Below are positions 55,429 through 64,000 of a stretch of 64,000 nucleotides of DNA, one piece after another. Source of the stretch: Pseudoxanthomonas sp. Root65. GTDB taxonomy: Bacteria > Pseudomonadota > Gammaproteobacteria > Xanthomonadales > Xanthomonadaceae. A program made the position numbers and the translations under genes. The notes under the pieces were generated by a model that made no database searches, was not told where the DNA came from, and saw nothing but the letters and a program-made list of their open reading frames with translations. Positions within the stretch are counted from its first letter, which is position 1. Every line of letters starts with the position of its first letter. The DNA lies in NCBI RefSeq assembly GCF_001427635.1, contig NZ_LMHA01000001.1:957501-1021500 (forward strand), written 5' to 3'.

Positions 55429-57456
55429 ATGCGCAACGCAGTGCCCAACGATGTCGTGCCAGTGCAGGATGCCGGTGCCGCGCACTGGCGCAGCAGCCTG
55501 CGCACGCGCATCGCCCTGTGGGCGGGCCTGGTCAACGTGGTGCTGCTGGTGCTGCTGGTGCTGGCGACGGCGTGGTTCGCGCGCCGCATGATCCTGGAGG
55601 ATGCGCGCCGCGACACCCATGCGACCGCGCAGGAGGCGGCGCAGCGGCTCGACGGCGCGCTGCACGTGGTGACCATCACCACTCAGGGCATGTCCGACCT
55701 GGTCGGCAGTGCGCAACTGTCGCCCGACGAACTGGTCACCACGCTGCGCGCGATGGTGAAGGCCACGCCGGGCTGCGCCGGGGGGCTGCTGATCCTGGAA
55801 CCCCGCGAACGCGGCGACGCGCCCTTCGCCCGCTACGTGGCCCGCAACGGACGCGACCGCGATTTCGTTGCCGACGGCTATCCGTTCCGCGACCAGGGCT
55901 GGTACCAGCGCACCGTCGCCTCGCCCGGCGGCTGGTGGTCCGAACCCTATCTCAGCCAGACCGCCGGCCAGGTGTGGATGGTCACCTACAACATGCCGCT
56001 GCGCGAACCCGGCCGTGGCGCGCGCACGCGCGGCATGGTCAGCCTGGACCTCCCGCTGGCCAGCCTGACCGACCCGATCGACTCGCTGGCCCACCTGCCG
56101 GGCTGGCGGGTGTCGCTGGTCGCACCCGCCGGCACGCTGGCCCTGAATCCCGAAGTCGGCGTCGAGCGCCTGGAGACGCTGGACGAGTACATCGCCCGCG
56201 CCGGCCGCATCGACCTGCGCGACGCCGCGCAGGCGGTGCGCGTGCGCGGGCACCTGCAGCACGTGCACGTGGACGCCGTCAGCGGCGAGCGACGCTACAC
56301 GGTGGTGGAGCCGATCGGCGACAGCGGCTGGAGCCTGCTGGTCGCGCAGTCGTACGACCTGATCACCGATCGTCTGGCGCAGGCGCTGTGGCTGCTGGTG
56401 GCGATCGGCACGCTGCTGGCACTGGTCTGCATGCTGGTGGTGAGCAAGCTGGCGCGCCACATCAGCCAGCCGGTGGAAGGCCTGTCGTCGGCCGCAGCGC
56501 GACTGGCGCATGGCGACTACGACGTGCCCGTGCCACACCTGGCTCGGCGCGACGAGGTGGGCCAGATGGCGCGCACGCTGGAGCAGGCCCGTGGCTCGAT
56601 CCGGCAGCAGTTGCGCGAGATCGAGGACATGACCGCAGCCCGGCAGAAGCTGGAGAGCGAACTGTCGATCGCGCGCGAGATCCAGCAGGCGATGCTGCCG
56701 CCCGGCCTGGTGATCGACCGCGAACACGCGCACCTGGAAGCCTACGCGCGGCTGGAACCGGCCAAGGCGGTCGGCGGCGACTTCTACTGCTTCATCCAGA
56801 CCGATCCGGACTGCCTGTGGTTCGCCATCGGCGACGTCTCCGACAAGGGCGTGCCGGCGGCGCTGTTCATGGCGCGCACCGTCACCGTGCTGGAAGTGGC
56901 GGCCAGTACCCATCCCTCGCCGGAACGCGTGCTGGCCGAAGCCTCGCGCCGGCTGGTGCAGGGCAACGACGCCTGCATGTTCGCCACCGTGCTGTGCGGG
57001 CGCGTGGACGTGCGCAGCGGGGCCTGCGTGCTGGCCAGCGCCGGCCACGACGCGCCGCTGCTGCTGCATGCCGACGGCCACCACGAACTGCTGCCGGTGC
57101 CGCCCGGCCCGCCGCTGGGCTTCGAGGTGGAAGACGCCTTCCCGCTGTGGTCGGGACAGCTGCCGGCGGGCGCCACCCTGCTGGCCTGGACCGACGGCAT
57201 CACCGAGGCCTTCGACGTCGGCAACATCGCCTTCGGCGCGGAACGCATTCCCGAGGCGTTGCAGCCCGGTGTCACCGCCGGCGAACAGTGCGAGGCACTG
57301 ATCGCCCGGGTTCATGCGTTTACCGATCCCGCCCCGCAATCGGACGACATCACCGCCCTGGCCATCCGTCGCCGGCTGGACAGCGGCGCCGCTTCCCCCG
57401 AAGCTCCGCCAACCCAGGAGAACGCAGATGCAGATGCGACTGTTCATCCCGCGTGA
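55429..57456 (+). CDS. RsbU-like sensor phosphatase: dCACHE-HAMP-SpoIIE
   Basis: A 675-residue membrane protein. The first membrane segment (about 26-46) and second (about 318-341) enclose a periplasmic dCACHE-like sensor (GYPFRDQGWYQRTVASPGGWWSEPYLS, typical). A HAMP (ISQPVEGLSSAAARLAHGDYDVPVP) and a short coiled coil follow. The C-terminal PP2C/SpoIIE domain begins ELSIAREIQQAMLPPG and has metal-site Asp residues in GGDFYCFI, FAIGDVSDKGVPAALFMA and LLAWTDGITEAFD. It should dephosphorylate the STAS proteins encoded downstream. The start is uncertain (ATG 55390 or 55429); the latter has a better upstream GGGATC. Confidence 0.86.
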   Translation: MRNAVPNDVVPVQDAGAAHWRSSLRTRIALWAGLVNVVLLVLLVLATAWFARRMILEDARRDTHATAQEAAQRLDGALHVVTITTQGMSDLVGSAQLSPDELVTTLRAMVKATPGCAGGLLILEPRERGDAPFARYVARNGRDRDFVADGYPFRDQGWYQRTVASPGGWWSEPYLSQTAGQVWMVTYNMPLREPGRGARTRGMVSLDLPLASLTDPIDSLAHLPGWRVSLVAPAGTLALNPEVGVERLETLDEYIARAGRIDLRDAAQAVRVRGHLQHVHVDAVSGERRYTVVEPIGDSGWSLLVAQSYDLITDRLAQALWLLVAIGTLLALVCMLVVSKLARHISQPVEGLSSAAARLAHGDYDVPVPHLARRDEVGQMARTLEQARGSIRQQLREIEDMTAARQKLESELSIAREIQQAMLPPGLVIDREHAHLEAYARLEPAKAVGGDFYCFIQTDPDCLWFAIGDVSDKGVPAALFMARTVTVLEVAASTHPSPERVLAEASRRLVQGNDACMFATVLCGRVDVRSGACVLASAGHDAPLLLHADGHHELLPVPPGPPLGFEVEDAFPLWSGQLPAGATLLAWTDGITEAFDVGNIAFGAERIPEALQPGVTAGEQCEALIARVHAFTDPAPQSDDITALAIRRRLDSGAASPEAPPTQENADADATVHPA

Positions 57457-57865
57457 GCACGCGCGCGTGGACGACCTCAATGCTTCGCTGGAGGCCGTGC
57501 TGGCCAACAACGGCGTCAGCCGCGCGATCCAGGGCGACGTGCGGCTGATCGTCGAGGAACTGGCCAGCAACGCCATCGAGCACGGCGTGCCGCAGGGCCT
57601 GGACGATGAGGAACGCGAGCTGCGCGTGGACATCGCCATCCGCGGGCAGGTGCTGACCCTGGAATTCCGCGAGAGCGGCGCCGCCTTCAATCCGCTGGAA
57701 CAGCCTGCGCCCGACCTGGATGTCGACATCCTGGACCGCCCGATCGGCGGCCTGGGCCTGCACATGATCCGGCAGGTGGCCGAAATGGCCACGTATCAGC
57801 GAATAGGTAACTACAACATCCTGCGCCTGTCCCTGCGCATCCCCACCGAGGAGACCTCCGCATGA
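57428..57865 (+). CDS. RsbW-like anti-sigma/serine kinase (HATPase_c)
   Basis: A 145-residue GHKL ATPase of the RsbW/SpoIIAB type. The N-box is IVEELASNAIEHG (about residues 39-51), and the G-box is GGLGLHMIRQVAEMATYQR. It should bind a target (sigma factor or other) and phosphorylate the STAS partner on Ser. It overlaps the SpoIIE gene by 29 bases; ATG 57428 follows AGGAGA, and a second ATG lies two codons in. No sigma-factor gene is nearby, so the output partner is unknown. Confidence 0.85.
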   Translation: MQMRLFIPREHARVDDLNASLEAVLANNGVSRAIQGDVRLIVEELASNAIEHGVPQGLDDEERELRVDIAIRGQVLTLEFRESGAAFNPLEQPAPDLDVDILDRPIGGLGLHMIRQVAEMATYQRIGNYNILRLSLRIPTEETSA

Positions 57866-58248
57866 GCCTGGACATCACCTTCCATCCCCCGGGCACGGGC
57901 AGCCAGCGCGTGTCGGTGCGCGGACGGCTCGACACGCACACCTACGAGGATCTGGACGAAGCCCTGGCGCCGTTGCTGAATCGCCAGATGCACTCGCTGG
58001 TGCTGGACCTGTCGGGGCTGGACTACATCAGCAGCGCCGGCATCCGTTCGATCTTCAAGGCGCGCAAGGCACTGGCCCCACACAGCGGCAAGGTGCTGCT
58101 GGTCAATCCGCAGCCGCAGATCCAGAAGGTGCTGGACATGGTCAAGGCGGTGCCTCTGAACGAGATCTTCTCGTCCACCGCCGAAGCCGATGCCTATCTC
58201 GACCTGATGCAGCGCCGGGTACTGGATGCCGCCGAGGACGACGACTGA
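57862..58248 (+). CDS. STAS-domain anti-sigma factor antagonist 1
   Basis: A 128-residue RsbV/SpoIIAA-like protein. The phosphoacceptor region LSGLDYISSAGIRSIF has Ser57-Ser58, one of which would be phosphorylated by the RsbW-like kinase. It overlaps the kinase gene by four bases (ATGA), so the trio is translationally coupled. The C-terminal helix is followed by an acidic tail (LDAAEDDD). Start at ATG 57862. Confidence 0.88.
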   Translation: MSLDITFHPPGTGSQRVSVRGRLDTHTYEDLDEALAPLLNRQMHSLVLDLSGLDYISSAGIRSIFKARKALAPHSGKVLLVNPQPQIQKVLDMVKAVPLNEIFSSTAEADAYLDLMQRRVLDAAEDDD

Positions 58249-58361
58249 GCCGTCCGCGCCACGGTCACCGCACTTCGTCTCACATTTGATTTACGATCCA
58301 GCGTCATGCCAATGCCGCGCCGGACACCACCTCCGGCAGACCCGCGACGACGAGATGCCTG

Positions 58362-58745
58362 ATGACGCTGGAGATTGAGGTCTATCCGCCGGTCAACGGC
58401 AACCAGTACGTGCTGCTCGGCGGCCGGCTGGACACGCAGAGCCATGCCCAGCTCGACGACGCGCTGGCGCCGATGCTCGCCGCCCGCCCGCAGGCTCTGG
58501 TACTCGACCTGGCGCACTTGGACTACATCAGCAGCGCGGGCGTACGCAGCATCCTGAAGGCGCGCAAGGCACTGGCCCCGCACGAAGGCCGCCTGCTGGT
58601 GGTGCACCCGCAGGAACAGATCCGCAAGGTCATCGAGATCGTGCAGGCCGTGCCGATGGACGAGATCTTCGAATCCAGCGCCGACGCCGATGCCTACCTG
58701 GATGCGCTGCAACGGCGGATCCTGGATGGCGAGGAAGAAAGCTAG
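58362..58745 (+). CDS. STAS-domain anti-sigma factor antagonist 2
   Basis: A 127-residue paralogue of the preceding protein, of the same length and with the phosphoacceptor Ser57-Ser58 in the same register (HLDYISSAGVRSIL). The blocks RKALAPH, V.AVP..EIF.S.A.ADAYL and a final acidic tail are shared. It lies 113 bases further on, with a -10-like TACGAT (58292-58297) in the gap, so it may have its own promoter. A second antagonist can compete for the same kinase or serve another output. Confidence 0.87.
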   Translation: MTLEIEVYPPVNGNQYVLLGGRLDTQSHAQLDDALAPMLAARPQALVLDLAHLDYISSAGVRSILKARKALAPHEGRLLVVHPQEQIRKVIEIVQAVPMDEIFESSADADAYLDALQRRILDGEEES

Positions 58746-58764
58746 CAGGCGTAGAGATGTGGGA

Positions 58765-58831
58765 TGTGGGAGCGACGTAAGTCGCGATGGACCACCGGTA
58801 ACGCTTCATCGCGACTTACGTCGCTCCCACA
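58765..58831. repeat. REP hairpin pair, TGTGGGAGCGAC family
   Basis: Perfect 25-base inverted arms (58765-58789 and 58807-58831, each ending in TGTGGGAGCGACGTAAGTCG or its complement) around a 17-base spacer. The unit TGTGGGAGCGACGTAAGTCG is a classic Xanthomonadaceae REP, usually spread by a REP-associated tyrosine transposase. It lies between convergent genes. Confidence 0.88.
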
Positions 58832-58854
58832 CCTCAACTCCCGGCCACCCGCAA

Positions 58855-58882
58855 AGAAAAACGCCCCGCATGCGGGGCGTTC
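58855..58882 (-). terminator. Rho-independent terminator after maeB
   Basis: A perfect AACGCCCCGCATGCGGGGCGTT palindrome is followed on the minus strand by TTTTCTTT. It ends the maeB transcript about 26 bases past its stop codon. The adjacent REP lies further downstream. Confidence 0.88.
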
Positions 58883-58907
58883 TCCATGCCTGTCGTCCCG
58901 CCGCCGC

Positions 58908-61205
<2,298 letters not shown>

Positions 61206-61320
61206 TGCGGAAACGGTGCCTGTGATGAAGGCGGGGGAGTGGCGATTCTACCCCTTCCCCGCCGGGGCCGGACCCGGCCGATTGCGGCGCTGCATCACGC
61301 CATGCACATGCAGCGCAGGC

Positions 61321-62622
61321 TCAGGGCGCGATGAAGCGGCATTCGCCACGCACCTGCGACACGCGGCCGCAGGTCTCGGCGAACGCGGTCACGGCGGGAC
61401 GCGTGCCGCTATCCAGCCACTGTTCGAGCACCTGCAACGCGCTTGCGTACGTCGCATCCTGCAGGCGGCTGTGGTCGCTTTCGTCGGTCAACGCCTGCAG
61501 CAGCAGGTCGCCGCGACCGGCGGCATCGACCGTGGCCTTGTAGGCCGCTTCGGCCTCGTACGACACGGTCGGATCATGGCGCGCATGCACGGTGACCGTC
61601 GGCAGCACGATCAGTCCGGACAGGTCGGCGTCGTAGGCCAGCGCGGCGACGGCGGCGGGATCGGCGCTGAAACGCTCGACGCCTGCGTTGAGCGCCGTAT
61701 CGTCCTGCGAGCCCCGATACACCGTCTTCGCGTTGTCGAACGGATTGCGACCACCGAGCCGCTTCTGCACCACGTCCTGGAAGTGGAACGTGCCCCACGC
61801 CAGGTGCGCGACCAGCTGCTTCTCGGCCACACCGGTGACCGCGAGGATGTCGCGCAGCGTCGCCGCCTGCGCCGGTGTGCGCTTCGCGGCCGGCTGATCG
61901 ACGCCGGTGCACGCATCCACGCGCCTGCGCAGCCCGTCGCGCGTCATCGTCATGCCGGCCGGCAGCCCCTGCCAGACCGGGTACTGCGCTTCATCGGCCG
62001 CCGGATGGTTGCGGCAGTAGTACTGATAGACCGCGCGCAGGTCGGCGCGGAAGCCGTAGCCGCGCGTGCCGCCGAACAGCAGGCCGTTGGTGGTCAGCAC
62101 GCCGTCGTAGTTCGGGCGTCCGTCGATGTCGAGCGCGTACAGCTCTGCGGCCTTCGCCGCCACGTTGCCGCCCCACGACTGCCCATGCAGCAGCGTGCGC
62201 TCCGGCCGGCCCCAGCGCGTCCAGAAGGCGCGGCGACTGACGTCCACGTCGGCGGCCGCCATCCGCACGCCATAGCCGCCGCGGCGGTAGGTCGTGCCGA
62301 TCCATGCATAACCCTCGCGCACCATCACCGCGAAGCGGTCGAGGTCTTCGGCGGAATCGCCTGCCTCCGGCGCGCCGAGCCGCGGCCCGCCGTGCGCATG
62401 CACGATGAGCCGCCGGTTCCAGGTGCGCGGCATCGCCACCATCATCCAGGCACCGTTCGCATCGCGGGCTTCGTAGCAGTCGATCTGCGGACTGGCGGAC
62501 GCCGGGCATGCGATCGGCGCGAAAGCCGGTTCGGCTTCCGTCCCGGCCGCGCTGGCAGGCAGCGCGGCCGTGCCCAGCACGGCCAATGCAGCGACGATCC
62601 AGCGGCGGCTCATGCTTCGCAT
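61321..62622 (-). CDS. Secreted alpha/beta hydrolase-like protein
   Basis: A 433-residue protein with a signal peptide (MRSMSRRWIVAALAVLGTAALPASAA). The oxyanion region is LIVHAHGGPRLG, and the nucleophile motif GQSWGGNVAAKAAE; late residues VHARHDPTVSYEAEAAY (Asp) and ESDHSRLQ (His) can complete the triad. Two Cys near the N-terminus (CPAS, QIDCYEA) and two near the C-terminus (CGRVSQVRGECRF) suggest disulfides. It lies just downstream of the TonB-dependent receptor gene on the same strand, so a role in using an imported substrate is possible. Confidence 0.75.
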   Translation of the reverse strand: MRSMSRRWIVAALAVLGTAALPASAAGTEAEPAFAPIACPASASPQIDCYEARDANGAWMMVAMPRTWNRRLIVHAHGGPRLGAPEAGDSAEDLDRFAVMVREGYAWIGTTYRRGGYGVRMAAADVDVSRRAFWTRWGRPERTLLHGQSWGGNVAAKAAELYALDIDGRPNYDGVLTTNGLLFGGTRGYGFRADLRAVYQYYCRNHPAADEAQYPVWQGLPAGMTMTRDGLRRRVDACTGVDQPAAKRTPAQAATLRDILAVTGVAEKQLVAHLAWGTFHFQDVVQKRLGGRNPFDNAKTVYRGSQDDTALNAGVERFSADPAAVAALAYDADLSGLIVLPTVTVHARHDPTVSYEAEAAYKATVDAAGRGDLLLQALTDESDHSRLQDATYASALQVLEQWLDSGTRPAVTAFAETCGRVSQVRGECRFIAP

Positions 62623-62638
62623 CGCGGGTGCAGACTCC

Positions 62639-64000
62639 TCAGAACGAACGGGCGATGTTGACGTACCAGTAGCGGCCCCACGGATTGTGCAGCGATCCGC
62701 GGTAACCGCCGTCGGCCAGCGACGGGCCCTCGTCGGTCAGGTCGCGCACGCCCAGGCGCACGGCGGTGCCGTCGGCGAAGCGGTACTGGCCGTACAGGTT
62801 GTGGGTCAGGCGCTGGTCGACCACCCACGGATCGCCCGAGATACCCAGCAGCTGCGGCTGCTCGAACGAACTCATGTACTGCGCCGAGTAGCCGACGCGC
62901 CAGGCGGACGTGTTCCAGGTCAGCGAGCCGCTGGCACGCCATTCCGGGCGGCCGTTCTGGCCGATCAGCTGGGTGGAGTCCGGCAACGGAGTCAGCGGAT
63001 CGATCGTGCCGGCCGCACGCGCCGCATACAGCGCGTTGACGATGTCGCCCGGATCGCGGGTGAACTCCAGCAGGCGCGTGGCATTGAGGTTGACCGAGAA
63101 CGAGCCGAAGCGCGTGCGCCGCAGCGACCAGTCCACGCCGAAGTCCAGGCCGCCGGCGGTCTGCGGTTGCAGGTTGATGAAGCGGTCGTTGATGGCGACC
63201 ACGCGGCCCACCGGATCGATGCCGGTGCCGGCGAAGGCATCGATGTCTTCCTGCGTGGGCGCCTCGCGCACCACCAGGGGATTGCTGCCGCCGCCCACGC
63301 GTGCCAGGTAGTCCACCGTCAGCGCGGTCTGCGCCCCCAGCAGGCCGACGATCTGTTCCTGCTTGATCTTCCACCGGTCGACGGTGAAGGTGAAGTTGCC
63401 GAAGCGCTCGGGGATGAAGGTCGGCTGGAACACCAGGCCGAATGACGTGTTGGTGCTCTCCTCCGGTTCCAGGTCCGGATTGCCCGCCACCAGCAGCGAC
63501 GCGCCCGCGGTGTTCTGGCCGCACGCGCTGAACGACGCGATGCGGCCGGCGCGCAGGTCGGCCTCGCAGCGGATGTGGTCCACGCCGCTGGCCAGGCGCG
63601 CGTACTGGGTGGCGTTGGTCTGCTCCAGGTTCGGCGCGCGGAAGCCTTCGGAGTAGGAGCCGCGCAGGCGCACGCCCTCCACCAGGTCCCACGCCAGCGC
63701 CACCTTGGGCTTGGCGACCGATCCGAAGTCGGAGTAATGCTCGTAGCGGCCGGCCAGCTGCATGTCCAGGCGATGCACCAGCGGAATGCCCATGTCCTCC
63801 GACACCAGGGGCACGGCGAATTCGACATACGCCGAGCCGACGTTGCGCGAGCCGCGCGTGTCGGGGTTCGGGCTGACCGCCGCCACGTTGCTGAGGTTGG
63901 TCTCGCCGGTGACCAGGTCGGTGAAGGTGTTGGTGCCGTCGAGGTTGGCATCGCGGTCGTCGCGCTGGGTCTCGCGGCGCGCTTCCGCACCGAACGCCAT
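62639..64000 (-). CDS. TonB-dependent receptor, C-terminal part
   Basis: A partial gene; 453 residues of the beta-barrel are visible and the 5' end lies outside the window. Typical features: LVHRLDMQLAGRYEHYSDFGSVAKPKVALAWDLVEGVRLRGSYSEGFRAPNLEQ, GNPDLEPEESTNTSFGLVFQP, FTVDRWKIKQEQIVG and a final aromatic strand YWYVNIARSF with terminal Phe, needed for outer-membrane assembly. The SYSEGFRAPNL pattern is that of the larger, OAR-like or sugar/peptide-type receptors. The hydrolase gene follows after 16 bases, so the two are probably one operon. Confidence 0.88.
   Translation of the reverse strand: MAFGAEARRETQRDDRDANLDGTNTFTDLVTGETNLSNVAAVSPNPDTRGSRNVGSAYVEFAVPLVSEDMGIPLVHRLDMQLAGRYEHYSDFGSVAKPKVALAWDLVEGVRLRGSYSEGFRAPNLEQTNATQYARLASGVDHIRCEADLRAGRIASFSACGQNTAGASLLVAGNPDLEPEESTNTSFGLVFQPTFIPERFGNFTFTVDRWKIKQEQIVGLLGAQTALTVDYLARVGGGSNPLVVREAPTQEDIDAFAGTGIDPVGRVVAINDRFINLQPQTAGGLDFGVDWSLRRTRFGSFSVNLNATRLLEFTRDPGDIVNALYAARAAGTIDPLTPLPDSTQLIGQNGRPEWRASGSLTWNTSAWRVGYSAQYMSSFEQPQLLGISGDPWVVDQRLTHNLYGQYRFADGTAVRLGVRDLTDEGPSLADGGYRGSLHNPWGRYWYVNIARSF

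Noticed and set aside
52614..57548. A 1,644-codon open frame on the plus strand, antisense to aceE and entering the partner-switching genes
   Set aside because: It lies opposite a clear aceE and reads as Val/Ala/His/Arg-rich filler without domains; a typical high-GC antisense frame.

Overview
The window is a dense, GC-rich stretch of a gammaproteobacterial chromosome. Gene order (glnK divergent from ubiK-comM; aceBA divergent from a LysR gene), residue patterns and several families of short palindromic repeats point to the Xanthomonadaceae (Lysobacteraceae), probably Pseudoxanthomonas or a close relative. The family is a fairly safe inference; the genus is only a guess. No rRNA, tRNA, CRISPR array, integrase or transposase was seen.

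Layout. 0-6.9 kb: 5' end of tyrS, a divergent M23 endopeptidase with a good sigma70 promoter, then a cell-wall recycling group (anmK, ampG) with xthA and pyrE. 6.9-11 kb: a membrane-anchored phosphomannomutase/phosphoglucomutase, dut and coaBC in one tightly packed minus-strand operon. 11-15.6 kb: radC, argS, a SPOR-domain protein, a small membrane protein and a YdfG-like reductase. 15.6-20.4 kb: polyamine genes speA and speE, two secreted proteins and glnK, which lacks its usual amtB partner. 20.5-25.6 kb: ubiK, comM, an S9 peptidase and a tandem pair of secreted Cys-rich paralogues. 25.7-29.9 kb: glyoxylate shunt aceB-aceA and a divergent LysR gene sharing a perfect palindrome.

29.9-48.2 kb is an accessory-flavoured stretch: AraC and VOC proteins, three secreted or membrane hydrolases, a CHAD protein, a CHASE-PAS-GGDEF-EAL protein behind a sigma54-type promoter, a second diguanylate cyclase, an alcohol dehydrogenase behind a perfect FNR-type box, a LytS/LytR two-component pair, a NodB deacetylase, DUF2272 and DUF2167 proteins. 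48.2-49.7 kb holds an HPP membrane protein and a DUF3817 protein; the 3' end of the DUF3817 gene, together with a palindromic repeat, is duplicated behind the HPP gene. 49.97-52.35 kb is a clearly AT-richer islet with an HTH/nucleotidyltransferase gene pair (toxin-antitoxin-like) and a divergent unknown wHTH-like gene.

52.5-64 kb: aceE, a four-gene Rsb-like partner-switching module (SpoIIE phosphatase, HATPase kinase, two STAS antagonists), a perfect REP hairpin, maeB, a secreted alpha/beta hydrolase and the 3' two-thirds of a TonB-dependent receptor cut by the window edge.

Central carbon functions (aceA, aceB, aceE, maeB) meet several signalling layers (c-di-GMP, LytTR, P-II, partner switching). 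The least explained parts are the AT-rich islet, the partner-switching module with two STAS proteins, and the paralogous secreted pair.
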